A stretch of DNA of 64,000 nucleotides from Helianthus annuus. Its lineage: Eukaryota; Streptophyta; Magnoliopsida; Asterales; Asteraceae. Positions 47,633 through 59,164 of this stretch are shown one piece after another (the first letter of the stretch is position 1; each line of letters opens with the position of its first letter). The position numbers were made by a program, and so were the translations under genes. The notes below the pieces were generated by a model that saw only the letters and a list, made by a program, of their open reading frames with translations, was not told where the DNA came from and ran no database searches. Location: assembly GCF_002127325.2 (NCBI RefSeq), contig NC_035436.2:106973591-107037590 (forward strand), in the 5' to 3' direction.

Positions 47633-47880
47633 ATGTTTTTGGATTTTCACTGTTGCAAGCCCAACTGATTTGGGCCGAACACTTGGATCCTGTTTAACTG
47701 ATTGTTATTGGACTGCTATGAAATATGTGTGAATTGCCATTATTATATGTGTATACATACGTGTAGCTTATACGTACAATAGTTGAGTACGAACCTAACT
47801 TGCATAAGTAACCATGATAGGACGTGGTTGATCCCTTACTTGTATACTTGAGCATTTTATTGTCTGCCGAGCAAACCCAG

Positions 47881-48412
47881 GTGAGTTCACACTCCTACTA
47901 AGGCATGGGATTCCCGGGTCGTGGGAATGGGATAAAGGTTACAATTGACTAAGAACGTACATATGCTTTTCCTAGACTATCACCTACCATGATCCTCGGA
48001 TGTCAGGACGGTTCCGTAGGTTAGGATAACACCTACGTGGTCATATGCCAATTACTGCCTCGGATGTCAGGCACGCACGTAAAACCTACGTGTACGCATT
48101 TCTTACTTCTATCCTCGGTACAAAGGATACGTACGTGAAACCCACGTACACCCCCGCGTCTCCTATCCTCGGTTGTGAAGGATACGTGCGTAAAACCTAC
48201 GTACACCCCATACGCGCTACTGTTCTCGGAAGAAGAACAGGGATGATACGAGTAGTTGATACGAATAGTCTAGTGGTTACATAACATGGGAAGCCCCCAC
48301 CTATACAATTTACTATCGGCCCAGTAGAGCCACCCGTTACTTACTGTTAAGCACTTACTTACTGTGAACTCGCTCAACTAGTTTGTTGATCATTCTGTTA
48401 CATGCCTTGCAG
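47881..48412 (+). other. Putative intron inside the G LTR
   Basis: Donor AAACCCAG|GTGAGTTCACAC and acceptor CATGCCTTGCAG|ATCG, 532 bp. The 3' LTR copy is 55055-55586. The interior holds units of the form CCTCGG...GATACGTNCGTAAAACC, unlike the interiors of the C, D and F introns. Confidence 0.6.
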
Positions 48413-48697
48413 ATCGTTAGGTACATGGAGCTTGCACAAAGAGGAGCCGGTCGTTGTGGACAAGGATCGTATTACTTTGTTAGGCACTTATGACATTTCA
48501 GTATTTTAACTTGGGTTTATAACAATGCTTCCGCTACTTAAACAATGTTTGGTTTTGAAACATCAATCATGTCATGATGAATTACGTTACTTACTTTGAT
48601 TATTAAATGCTATGTTTGATATGATTGATGGCTTGATCCTGGTCATGTCACGCTCCCAAGCGGTGGTACTCCGCGTGTGGATTTTGGGGGTGTGACA

Positions 48698-49012
48698 GAT
48701 TGGTATCAGAGCCATTGGTTATAGAGAACTTGGTTTTAATATGGGAAAAACGTTTTTATTAAAACCAGACTATAACCCGAACAGTGCTCTCAACGATCCA
48801 CAACGACGCTTCGCTCCACGTGCAAGACTCGACATCCTAGGTAATAAGGTTTATGTTTATTGCCTGTATGCTAGAACTGCTTAGAACTTTGCTCGCATTA
48901 CGTTTAGATACACATGATACTATAGCATGAGAAACCCTACGTGCTTACACTTTTCTGTCATCGCACTATTCGCGAACTTTTCTCACCTATTTCGCCTTTG
49001 ACATGAAGATCA
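48698..49012 (+). other. 5' leader of G with primer site and possible intron
   Basis: The primer site TGGTATCAGAGCC is at 48701-48713. ACATCCTAG|GTAATAAGG (48841) is a good donor form, and TGACATGAAG|ATCAATGG (49008) a weak acceptor form, giving 168 bp. Both motifs recur in F; only the donor is well kept in C and D. The splice is a suggestion. Confidence 0.7.
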
Positions 49013-52000
49013 ATGGCTGGAAGAATTAACATGACACAAGCCCAGTTAGAGGCTCTTGTTCAAGCCCAAGTTGCTGCGGCAGTTGCAGCAGCTCAAGCAG
49101 GTCAACATGCGCAGCAGCCTGTCTGCACATTCAAGAACTTTATGGACTGCCGTCCCGGCACGTTCAGCGGCACAGAAGGAGTGGTTGGACTCCTCCACTG
49201 GTTCGAGAAGCTAGAATCAGTATTCGAAATGTGTGAATGCCCTGAGGCACGCAGAGTGAAATACGCCACCGGCACTTTAGAAGGAATCGCGCTAACCTGG
49301 TGGAACGCGCAGGTGCAAATTCTGGGGTTGGCAGCTGCTAACGCCACACCCTGGAACGATTTTAAGGAGCTTATCAAGCGTGAGTATTGTACGCGTGAAG
49401 ATATTCACAAGCTAGAAGACGAGCTGTATAATCTGAAAATGGTTGGGTCAGAGATTGAAGCGTATACTAAGCGGTCGAATGAGTTGGCCGTTCTGTGTCC
49501 TACTATGGTAGACCCTCCATACAAGCGTATCGAGATGTATCTCAAGGGGTTGGCACCAGAAATCCAGAGCCACGTTACCTCGGCTAACCTCGATAACATC
49601 CAGGAAATCCAGCGTCTCGCTCATCGCATCACCGATCAGGCAGTGGATCAGAATAAACTGCCTAAGCGTGTCGGCGCTACTGCTACAGTCACTCCTTCAG
49701 CTACTCCCGTTACCCTCAGTGACAACAAGAGGAAATGGGAGGGGGATTCAAGCAAAGCATCAGTTTCGGTTCAGTCCCAGAATCAGCAGCGAAAGACTGA
49801 CAACTATCAAAGCCCTAACCAGCAGTCGTCAGGTAGCCACAGGCAGGGTGGATATCGCGGAAATCTTCCAAAGTGCAACAACTGCAACAGGCACCACAAC
49901 GGCCAGTGTACCAAGGGTCGTTGTCAAAGATGCCTCAAGATGGGTCACGAGGCCAAAGACTGTAGAAGCCTTCGTCCTGCGAACCAAAATCAGCAGGGCA
50001 ACAAGGGATGCTACAATTGTGGTGCTGAAGGCCACATCAAGAGACACTGCCCACAGCTCAACAGGAACCAGAACAACAACAACAACAACAACAACCAGGG
50101 CAACGACAACAACAACGGAGGAAATAACAACGGCAATGAAGCTCGGGGTCGCGCTTTTGTGCTAGGTCGAGGCGACGCAGTGAACGATCCCAACGTTGTT
50201 ATGGGTAAGTTTCTCCTCGACAATATTTACGTTACTGTTTTGTTTGATTCGGGTGCGGATACAAGCTATATGTCTGTGAAAATGTGTCAACTGCTAAAAC
50301 GTGCACCAACACTTTTACCCACCAAGCACGTAGTAGAGTTAGCTAACGGTAAAAGTCTAGAAGCCACACACGTAGTTCAGGGTTGTAATCTTATCCTAGC
50401 TGGTCAAGCCTTCTCTATTGATCTCATTCCCATAGTTTTGGGAAGTTTCGACGTCGTGATTGGGATGGATTGGTTATCCCAACACCAGGCAGAAATCTTA
50501 TGCAGTGAGAAGATCATTCGTATTCCACGTCCTGGTCAAGAACCTCTCGAAGTCCAGGGCGACAAGAGTGGTGCTGTGGTTGGCATCATCTCATTCTTGA
50601 AGGCTCAGAAGTGCTTACGTAAAGGTCACACAGCCATTTTGGCTCTTGTTTCAGATGCATCAGTAAAGGAAAAGAAATTGGAGGATATACCAGTCATACG
50701 TGACTTCCCTCAGGTGTTTCCTGAAGATTTACCTGGCCTACCGCCTCATCGTCAGGTTGAATTTCAAATCGAGCTCGCTCCAGGCGCAGCACCCATAGCT
50801 CGCGCACCATATCGTCTAGCTCCATCAGAATTGGAAGAATTGTCAAAGCAGCTACAAGAGCTCTTGGAAAAGGGCTTCATTCGTCCAAGCTCTTCGCCTT
50901 GGGGAGCTCCAGTGCTTTTCGTGAAAAAGAAAGACGGTACGTTCAGGATGTGTATAGACTACAGGGAACTGAACAAGGTGACGGTGAAGAACCGTTATCC
51001 TCTTCCACGCATAGACGACTTATTCGACCAGTTGCAAGGGTCGTGTTACTATTCCAAGATCGACCTACGGTCAGGATATCATCAACTGAGAGTCCGCGAG
51101 GAGGACGTCTCTAAGACAGCATTCAGAACTCGCTATGGTCACTATGAGTTCTTGGTTATGCCGTTCGGACTTACGAACGAACCTGCAGTATTCATGGATC
51201 TTATGAACAGGGTGTGCAAACCCTATCTCGACAAGTTCGTCATTGTTTTCATCGACGACATCCTGATTTACTCCAAGAGTCAGGAAGAACACGAGCAGCA
51301 TCTACGCCTTATTTTGGAACTCCTTCGGAAAGAACAGTTGTACGCCAAGCTTTCTAAATGCGACTTCTGGCTTCGTGAAGTCCACTTTCTAGGCCACGTA
51401 GTGAACAAGGATGGGATTCATGTCGATCCATCCAAGGTAGATTCGATCAGGAACTGGCCTGCACCGCGTACACCGACAGAAATACGCCAATTCTTGGGTT
51501 TGGCAGGCTACTACAGACGGTTTATCAAAGACTTTTCAAAGATCGCGCAACCACTTACACTACTGACACAGAAGGGTGTCACCTACCGTTGGGGCAACAC
51601 GCAGGAAACTGCTTTTCAGTATCTAAAGGATAGGCTTTGCAGCGCACCTATTCTTTCATTGCCAGAGGGCACAGAAGACTTCGTAGTATATTGTGATGCA
51701 TCCATCCAGGGTCTTGGATGTGTGTTGATGCAACGTGATAAAGTGATAGCCTACACTTCTCGTCAACTAAAGGTTCATGAACGGAACTACACGACGCACG
51801 ACTTAGAGCTGGGAGATATTGTTTTCGCGCTTATGATATGGCGACACTACCTGTACGGTACCAGGTGCACGATTTACACCGATCACAGGAGTCTCGAGCA
51901 TATTCTTAAGCAGAAGGATTTGAACATGCGTCAACGACGATGGGTCGAGTTACTTAACGACTACGAATGCGCTATCAAGTATCATCCAGGCAGGGCCAAT

Positions 52001-53605
52001 GTTGTGGCTGACGCCCTCAGTCGAAAGGACACTTTACCTCGGCGCGTGCGAGCGCTACAGCTTACGATTCAGTCCAGTCTCCCTGCACAGATACGAAATG
52101 CTCAGGTAGAAGCATTGAAGCCCGAAAACGTCAAGGCTGAAGCCTTACGCGGCTCACGACAACAAATGGAACAAAAGGAAGACGGCGCCTACTATGTAAC
52201 GGGCCGGATTTGGGTCCCTCTCTATGGCGGTTTACGCGAACTTATAATGGATGAAGCTCACAAGTCTCGCTACTCGGTACATCCAGGGTCAGATAAAATG
52301 TACCATGACATCAGCACTACTTATTGGTGGCCTAGCATGAAGGCCCACATCGCTACGTACGTTGGAAAATGCTTGACCTGTGCGAGAGTCAAGGTTGAAT
52401 ATCAGAAACCAGCTGGTCTACTTCAGCAGCCTAAGATACCTCAATGGAAATGGGAAGAAATTTCCATGGATTTTGTTACAGGCTTACCTAGATCTCAGCG
52501 TGGGAACGATACAATATGGGTCATAGTTGATCGACTCACCAAGTCTGCACACTTCCTGCCGATTAAGGAAACGGACAAGTTCTCCACTCTCGCAGACGTC
52601 TATCTTAAAGAAGTTGTTTCGAGGCACGGAGTGCCCACCTCTATTATTTCGGATCGCGATGCACGATTCACGTCAGAACTATGGCAAGCAATGCATAAAT
52701 CTTTCGGCTCACGATTAGACATGAGCACAGCATATCATCCTCAGACGGATGGGCAGTCTGAGCGAACGATTCAAACACTTGAAGACATGCTTAGGGCATG
52801 CGTTATCGATTTCGGCAACGGCTGGGAAAAGCACCTCCCATTGGTGGAGTTTTCGTACAATAACAGTTACCATACCAGCATTCAAGCCGCTCCATTCGAG
52901 GCATTGTACGGACGTAAATGCCGGTCACCTCTCTGTTGGGCAGAGGTGGGGGATAGTCAGATTACGGGTCCAGAGATTGTAGTGGACGCCACAGAAAAGA
53001 TAGCACAGATACGACAACGCATGGCGGCAGCACGCGACCGTCAGAAAGCCTACGCGGACAAGCGTAGAAAGCCTTTGGAATTTCAGGTCGGGGACCGGGT
53101 ATTATTGAAAGTCTCACCCTGGAAGGGTGTGGTACGTTTTGGCAAAAGGGGCAAACTGAATCCGCGGTACGTCGGACCATTCGAAATCTTAGAAAAGATT
53201 GGCAAGGTAGCCTACAAGTTGAACCTACCAGCTGAACTCGGAGCAGTTCACAATGTCTTTCATGTATCGAACTTAAAGAAGTGCCTATCAGATGAAAATC
53301 TCATCATTCCTTTTAAGGAACTCACTATCGACGAGCGGTTGCAGTTCGTCGAGGAACCAGTTGAAATCACGGACCGGGATGTGAAGGTCCTCAAAAACAA
53401 GAGAATCCCTCTTGTTCGAGTTCGTTGGAACTCCAAACGTGGCCCAGAGTACACCTGGGAACGCGAAGACAGGATGACAGAAAAGTACCCCCAGTTATTC
53501 GAAACCAATGCAACCACTACTGAGGCTAAAGCTACTACTTCGGAATTTCGGGACGAAATTCCAGATCAACGGGGGGAGGATGTGACACCCCAGGAAAATC
53601 AGTGA
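49013..53605 (+). CDS. Element G Gag-Pol polyprotein, intact
   Basis: 1530 residues with no break. Rough positions: Gag core 40-200 ([16 protein letters not shown]), knuckles near 304 ([14 protein letters not shown]) and 333 ([14 protein letters not shown]), Asn-rich linker, protease DSGADTS near 410, RT with FIDD near 747, RNase H from CDAS near 894, integrase HHCC 1083-1128, the D, D and E residues near 1152, 1213 and 1249, chromodomain-like 1443-1498 ([19 protein letters not shown]), and a tail to 1530. The intron found in C, D and F after codon 29 is absent. Differences from the other copies: TNEPAVF for TNAPAVF in RT, and [10 protein letters not shown] for [10 protein letters not shown] in RNase H. 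Whether these reduce activity is unknown. It would be made in the cytoplasm, form particles, copy its RNA and integrate the DNA. Confidence 0.95.
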   Translation: MAGRINMTQAQLEALVQAQVAAAVAAAQAGQHAQQPVCTFKNFMDCRPGTFSGTEGVVGLLHWFEKLESVFEMCECPEARRVKYATGTLEGIALTWWNAQVQILGLAAANATPWNDFKELIKREYCTREDIHKLEDELYNLKMVGSEIEAYTKRSNELAVLCPTMVDPPYKRIEMYLKGLAPEIQSHVTSANLDNIQEIQRLAHRITDQAVDQNKLPKRVGATATVTPSATPVTLSDNKRKWEGDSSKASVSVQSQNQQRKTDNYQSPNQQSSGSHRQGGYRGNLPKCNNCNRHHNGQCTKGRCQRCLKMGHEAKDCRSLRPANQNQQGNKGCYNCGAEGHIKRHCPQLNRNQNNNNNNNNQGNDNNNGGNNNGNEARGRAFVLGRGDAVNDPNVVMGKFLLDNIYVTVLFDSGADTSYMSVKMCQLLKRAPTLLPTKHVVELANGKSLEATHVVQGCNLILAGQAFSIDLIPIVLGSFDVVIGMDWLSQHQAEILCSEKIIRIPRPGQEPLEVQGDKSGAVVGIISFLKAQKCLRKGHTAILALVSDASVKEKKLEDIPVIRDFPQVFPEDLPGLPPHRQVEFQIELAPGAAPIARAPYRLAPSELEELSKQLQELLEKGFIRPSSSPWGAPVLFVKKKDGTFRMCIDYRELNKVTVKNRYPLPRIDDLFDQLQGSCYYSKIDLRSGYHQLRVREEDVSKTAFRTRYGHYEFLVMPFGLTNEPAVFMDLMNRVCKPYLDKFVIVFIDDILIYSKSQEEHEQHLRLILELLRKEQLYAKLSKCDFWLREVHFLGHVVNKDGIHVDPSKVDSIRNWPAPRTPTEIRQFLGLAGYYRRFIKDFSKIAQPLTLLTQKGVTYRWGNTQETAFQYLKDRLCSAPILSLPEGTEDFVVYCDASIQGLGCVLMQRDKVIAYTSRQLKVHERNYTTHDLELGDIVFALMIWRHYLYGTRCTIYTDHRSLEHILKQKDLNMRQRRWVELLNDYECAIKYHPGRANVVADALSRKDTLPRRVRALQLTIQSSLPAQIRNAQVEALKPENVKAEALRGSRQQMEQKEDGAYYVTGRIWVPLYGGLRELIMDEAHKSRYSVHPGSDKMYHDISTTYWWPSMKAHIATYVGKCLTCARVKVEYQKPAGLLQQPKIPQWKWEEISMDFVTGLPRSQRGNDTIWVIVDRLTKSAHFLPIKETDKFSTLADVYLKEVVSRHGVPTSIISDRDARFTSELWQAMHKSFGSRLDMSTAYHPQTDGQSERTIQTLEDMLRACVIDFGNGWEKHLPLVEFSYNNSYHTSIQAAPFEALYGRKCRSPLCWAEVGDSQITGPEIVVDATEKIAQIRQRMAAARDRQKAYADKRRKPLEFQVGDRVLLKVSPWKGVVRFGKRGKLNPRYVGPFEILEKIGKVAYKLNLPAELGAVHNVFHVSNLKKCLSDENLIIPFKELTIDERLQFVEEPVEITDRDVKVLKNKRIPLVRVRWNSKRGPEYTWEREDRMTEKYPQLFETNATTTEAKATTSEFRDEIPDQRGEDVTPQENQ
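53543..53590 (+). other. Upstream duplicate of hairpin, purine tract and LTR-start motif
   Basis: AATTTCGGGACGAAATT (hairpin), then GGGGGGAGGA (53571-53580), then TGTGACACCC (53581). Spacing is almost the same as in the true set at 53645-53691. It is read in frame as the last residues of Gag-Pol ([19 protein letters not shown]). C, D and F have the same duplicate; B, E and H do not. Confidence 0.75.
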
Positions 53606-53681
53606 ACGACTGAACCTACCTAGCTTCCTCAGTGAGTGCATACCAAATTTCGGGACGAAATTTCCAATTAGTTGGGGATAA
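53606..53681 (+). other. Hairpin and polypurine tract of G
   Basis: The 19-base AAATTTCGGGACGAAATTT (53645-53663), an inverted repeat of AAATTTCG around GGA, then AGTTGGGGATAA ending at the 3' LTR. Confidence 0.85.
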
Positions 53682-55832
53682 TGTGACAACTCGAATTCTA
53701 GACCTACTTTATGAACCGTATGTGAACATGTTATGATCTTACGGGCTTTAATTTATATGAATGATACGTTATTGTGTGCCTTATGTGTATATATGTTATG
53801 TGGATGTACACGAACCCAAACCACACAACTGATCCGATCGCACAAGGCTAACCGATCACACAAGCCCATTTGGGCCACACGTGGAAATCGGATCCATTAG
53901 GCAACCGAGTGGGCTTGGCCCACTCCCCACTCGCAAACACCTAAACCAAGTATGGAGGCTTTGTTTCTCATTGTTGTTACAATTTTCATAACACACACAA
54001 CCCTAGACCTTCTCTCTCTCTCTCTCGCAAACCCGGCGGCAAAGGCACCAAGCGACCGGCGATCACCTTCTAGTTCGAGTCACCCCTTTACTCGTAATCG
54101 GTTAGTATGTTTGTCTGGTTATTATGATTGAATGATGTATGGTTTGCATGATCGTATGATGTGATACTAATTGGTAGTACTCATGATAACCGGCCATGTG
54201 TGTTCACTTAATCGGATCCTAGTGGGTTCATGTGCTTAGTAAATCGGATTAATTGATGTTAATCGGCTAATATGTTCTGTCACTTGAATTGGATATGATG
54301 TTGATTGTTGTGATGTTTTTAAACCGGCTTCATGTTGTTAAATAAGGATAATTATTCAAGGTTTTGATATGTTGTTCATGTGGTTGTGAATTAGGGTTCA
54401 TACGGATTTAGTGCTAAAAACCCTGTTTGATCGATGGTTTGCTAGTTGGATAGTTGAGATTGTGTTAATTGATAATTGCCAAAATATGGAAACTATGTAA
54501 CGGATAATGGATTGTAACCATTCTGCATGAAATCAGGAAATCAGTTACAAATTGATAGTTTGGACACGGTTGCGAGTCGGCATCACCAATTGCGACTCGA
54601 AACCTCACACCGGCACAACAGCACGAGCCGCAATCACAGTTGCGAGTCCCGTTGCGACTCGTAACCAGGCCATGATGAGCCGTAACCACCTGTTGCGACT
54701 CGTAACCCGGTTGCGACTCAAGATCATTAGTTGCCACTCGGGAACACCCCAGTTGCGAGTCCCGTTGCGACTCGGGACCTTCTCGTTGCGACTCGAGACG
54801 GACTTTATGTTTTTGGATTTTCACTGTTGCAAGCCCAACTGATTTGGGCCGAACACTTGGATCCTGTTTAACTGATTGTTATTGGACTGCTATGAAATAT
54901 GTGTGAATTGCCATGATTATATGTGTATACATACGTGTAGCTTATACGTACAATAGTTGAGTACGAACCTAACTTGCATAAGTAACCATGATAGGACGTG
55001 GTTGATCCCTTACTTGTATACTTGAGCATTTTATTGTCTGCCGAGCAAACCCAGGTGAGTTCACACTCCTACTAAGGCATGGGATTCCCGGGTCGTGGGA
55101 ATGGGATAAAGGTTACAATTGACTAAGAACGTACATATGCTTTTCCTAGACTATCACCTACCATGATCCTCGGATGTCAGGACGGTTCCGTAGGTTAGGA
55201 TAACACCTACGTGGTCATATGCCAATTACTGCCTCGGATGTCAGGCACGCACGTAAAACCTACGTGTACGCATTTCTTACTTCTATCCTCGGTACAAAGG
55301 ATACGTACGTGAAACCCACTTACACCCCCGCGTCTCCTATCCTCGGTTGTGAAGGATACGTGCGTAAAACCTACGTACACCCCATACGCGCTACTGTTCT
55401 CGGAAGAAGAACAGGGATGATACGAGTAGTTGATACGAATAGTCTAGTGGTTACATAACATGGGAAGCCCCCACCTATACAATTTACTATCGGCCCAGTA
55501 GAGCCACCCGTTACTTACTGTTAAGCACTTACTTACTATGAACTCGCTCAACTAGTTTGTTGATCATTCTGTTACATGCCTTGCAGATCGTTAGGTACAT
55601 GGAGCTTGCACAAAGAGGAGTCGGTCGTTGTGGACAAGGATCGTATTACTTTGTTAGGCACTTATGACATTTCAGTATTTTAACTTGGGTTTATAACAAT
55701 GCTTCCGCTACTTAAACAATGTTTGGTTCCGAAACATCAATCATGTCATGATGAATTACGTTACTTACTTTGATTATTAAATGCTATGTTTGATATGATT
55801 GATGGCTTGATCCTGGTCATGTCACGCTCCCA
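53682..55832 (+). repeat. 3' LTR of element G, interrupted by H
   Basis: TGTGACAACTCG through CACGCTCCCA, then H. The missing end (about 40 bases, GCGGTGG...GGGTGTGACA in the 5' LTR) should reappear after H, outside the window, preceded by the H target repeat. Confidence 0.93.
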
Positions 55833-56077
55833 TGTCACACCCCGACCACGTAAAACAACAAATCGTGGCGGAAACGTCGGGGAGTGTTGTAACAGAATTA
55901 TTGTTTCACAACCATGGTAATTAAAAGTTATGTTTTATTCATCAAGCAAAGAGTTACATAGTCTTAAATTAACTGAAACAAAGTGTTCATCACATAATTA
56001 AACTAGTTCCATCTTTATTTTAGTCTCTAAGGCATAGGTCCGCCCTAGTGTGTCACGAACATCCTAAGCAACGGCTC

Positions 56078-56960
56078 CTGAAAACACATGTGAAAATAGG
56101 TACGTCAGCATAAAATGCCTGTGAGATACATAGGTTTTATGAAAATTGGATTCATGACTTAAGTTTTAAGAAAATGTTTAATAAAATTTTGTCATGAACC
56201 TTGTAAATTGTTTTGTTTCGTAAATTATTTGAAAAGCGATAAGATCAGAAGGTGTGTATAAATGGAAGAATAATATATGGTTAAATGAATAACCAAGTAG
56301 TATGAGTTTGTATAAAACAGACTACTTTGTAAACCAAAGTCTTAAAATATGTTGTTGTGTAAAATGTACAAGTCCAAAAGTAGTCAACAAATGTTATGTA
56401 TGGTAAGCAAAGTGTAGTCACATAAACCAAATGTAAAGATGTACAAAACAAGGTACTTTGAATATATCAGAAGTTATGTTTTGCAAAGTAAAAGCATGTT
56501 TTATTGATAATAACATTTATGTGGTAAGTTAAACGCATACATTCAAGCCTTGAGACAGACGGATAACCCTAAGTCAAGGTTATCAAAAGAAATGTTTTCG
56601 GATTCAGTCATTCCTTACACCCAAACAAACCTAGGATGTCAGGAACGGGATTTGTCAAGTCCTATGGTACCATTACTTACTACCGAGCGGCGTAGCTAAT
56701 GTTAATGAACGTATATAAGTCCCGTTTGCACAAACCAAATGTTATACCAAATGTAAGCATGTTATATGAAAACAATGTACTAAGTATGCTAAGTAAACAT
56801 ACATAGCAAAACAATATAATGTAAATCATGTACTATAAGTGTACTAATGAACATAGCAAGTATATGACATGAAAATAGGAAAGCATGAAAGTAACAAGTA
56901 GGCACATGTGTTTTACCCCAAAACATTGGAAAACAGTAAGAGAGGGGTCTATGTACTCAC
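56078..56960 (-). other. Putative intron inside the H LTR
   Basis: Donor CACTACT|GTGAGTACATAG and acceptor CATGTGTTTTCAG|GAGC, 883 bp. The donor block GTGAGTACATAG and the following C/T-rich run are shared with the E and B LTRs. Confidence 0.58.
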
Positions 56961-58263
56961 AGTAGTGCGTCTTGAATCGAATCTCAAACCCTGTCCGCTA
57001 CATGACAACCTACAACGTACTAATGTCTATTAGACGAGCGGGTCGTGCCTTGGCTTAGAGTTTAGTATTTTGGGTCACGTTTCTTATATTGTTCCGTGTG
57101 GTAATTATTTGTTAAAATAGTTAATGTTTTAACTTAATCATATGACATGTTGGGATATTTGTTCATTCAATGTTCTAGTAAACTTTTGTCTAGAATATAT
57201 TTACTAAGTGTTGGATTTTCGGAAAATTTCGGCAGAGTATCCTCTGTAAATAGAGGTGTCCATGCTTTAATTGCATATCATTTTCTTTTATATAAAACCA
57301 ATAGTTCTTTTTCAATCACCAAACCGACATATCGACAAACAAAACGTTGCATACTTCATTTCAGCTTTATAACTCGAAACCGGACTGTTTTCGAGGATTT
57401 TTATAAAATAGTTAGCCTTTTCTAAAAATCACCAAATTTTTACAGAATATGACATATGTTCCAAAATTTATTGTGTAAAAATATCAAAGTCCAATTCGTT
57501 ACCCATATTTTATAAAAAATCATTTTCTCGACTGCAATCAGATTTGTTACCTTCTGATCGCAGTTTACGGAAATATTCACTAAAAATCAACCGTAAGTCC
57601 GTTTGACGAAATTCCAGTTGGAGGGTCGTCCTGACAACGGTGTCCATCTACTGTAAAAATTTCATGAGTTGATTTTATTCAGGTCTTATGTTGTGACTCC
57701 GAAAATGTCACACTTTTTCTGCCATAAAAATGCAGCTTGAGCTGCTGTCCAAAAATAACCCTTTAAAAATAGTAAACGATCTCGAAAAATTATGATTCCA
57801 GTGCCATTTGTTTGCTTATTCCAAAATACTCATTTTAGGCTTTAGAAAATCCACTTTTCGACTTAAAATGATCCAGTTACAGCCTGTTGAAGTTGGCTGG
57901 AAATGTAAATCAGCACGTTTCTTGTTCATATTTCTTGTTTAAACTTTTTTAGTGTTCTTGCAAATTTCATCATACTACATATCTTGACTAAGAACAAAAT
58001 GAAGCAAGGTGTAAGACTTACTACTAGCACAAAGCTAGGGTAGAAATTCTAGTGTGAAGATGATGGGAAGCTTGAATCACTAGAGAACACCTTGAGATCA
58101 CCCTTGAATCTTCACACCACTTGAAGGTTGCTAGAAATAGTGATGAACATGAAGAACAAGAGTTTGAAGGTTTGAAGATGGAGAGAGAGAGAGATGGGGG
58201 ACGGTTGGGAGGGAGGAGAGAGAGAGGTGATTGTTGAGTGAAGTGTTGTGGGGAGTATGGTGG

Positions 58264-58272
58264 TATTTATAG
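58264..58272 (-). promoter_or_regulatory. TATA box of the H LTR
   Basis: CTATAAATA on the minus strand. Within 40-110 bases a CT-repeat region follows (58180-58225), as expected for a plant core promoter. Confidence 0.6.
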
Positions 58273-59129
58273 GCAAAAAAAAGGAATCTAACAAGATCTT
58301 CCATGATTACAAAAATCTCAAGGAATCCAAGAAAGATCAAATGTAATCATTTCAACATCTATCAAGAAATTTGGTGGGTCCCTCTTGATATGGCCGAAAT
58401 TTTGATGGGGGAGGGGGTCCATGTGTAAATTTTTATATAAATATGCCATATGTAGGCTAAAACGGGTGTTTAACTAGATACCGGGTATTTTATCTAGCGT
58501 TTAAATCCCGATTTATGGCGTTCTAAATTATTTTTATTACTTTACAAAAATAAACCTACCAAAATATTGTTGGAATAAAATTTCAGTTGCCAAGACTGGC
58601 TGCGTTGTCTGCGTTTTGCAGTAGAAGCACTGTGTCGCGCAGAAACACGCGGTACGCGCTTAAACTTGAAAAATTAGCGTTTTTAGGCGTTTTAATTCAT
58701 TTTTCAACACGGACCTGATAAAAATAAAGTTTTTAATCATAACAGAATATTTTTGGGATTTAAATATTATTCGGGCGGTCACCAGCGTTAGTTTCGCAGT
58801 TTTGTCGTAAATAGTCCTTTAGTTCAAATGAACATGTTTTTGCCATACAGAATCCTTTGGAACTTATTTCTAAGTTATGTAAAGGATATTTAAGGTATGT
58901 TAAGCTTACGTCATAGTTCCGGAGTGTACGTTGCGTTAAACTGATTGCGTTTATGCACCAGTTATGCATATAACTCTCTAGAAAGCGATTTAAAGCTTGA
59001 AATCGGAGTCGAATCAAATTGTAAAATCATCAAACATAAATACACACATAATAACACCAAAGCACATTGTTTTATTGATAATTCACATTGTTTTACATTA
59101 TACGACGCTTACAGAACACAGTTGTCACA

Positions 59130-59164
59130 GTCTCCCCTACTTTAGGAAATTTCGTCCCGAAATT
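59130..59164 (-). other. Hairpin and polypurine tract of H
   Basis: AAATTTCGGGACGAAATTT is followed by AAAGTAGGGGAGAC at the LTR edge. Single copy, overlapping the end of pol. Confidence 0.85.

Larger units (their letters stand above)
46508..48697 (+). repeat. 5' LTR of element G
   Basis: Begins CGTGACAACTCG where the 3' LTR has TGTGACAACTCG. It contains a CT-repeat tract near 46836-46852, the GTTGCGACTCG array at 47394-47632, the intron at 47881-48412 with ACGTACGT/CCTCGG repeats (47993-48240), and a terminal stem-loop before GGGGGTGTGACA. I could not pick a convincing TATA box. Confidence 0.93.
46508..55832 (+). mobile_element. Element G: structurally complete young chromovirus
   Basis: 5' LTR 46508-48697, primer site 48701-48713, intact gag-pol 49013-53605, polypurine tract 53670-53681, and a 3' LTR from 53682 interrupted by H at 55832 with only about 40 bases displaced. 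The LTRs differ at about ten positions in 2.15 kb (about 0.5% by eye). Inserted in the F 5' LTR after CATAT. G is the best candidate in the window for a recently autonomous element. Confidence 0.93.
55833..59129 (-). repeat. 3' LTR of element H
   Basis: 3297 bp, TGTGACAACTGTG...GGGGTGTGACA on the minus strand. It has a TATA box (58264-58272), then a TC-rich start region, an intron (56078-56960), and a terminal stem CCCCGAC/GTCGGGG. It lacks the stem-loop run of the E LTR. The short frames on both strands at 57147-58340 show no family features. Confidence 0.92.

Noticed and set aside
47291..47668. Overlapping frames on both strands in the G LTR, repeated at 54465-54842
   Set aside because: They translate the GTTGCGACTCG array; repeated residues on both strands come from the repeats.
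57147..57425. Plus-strand frame in the H LTR
   Set aside because: No domain, lies in LTR sequence, opposite to the element's direction of transcription.
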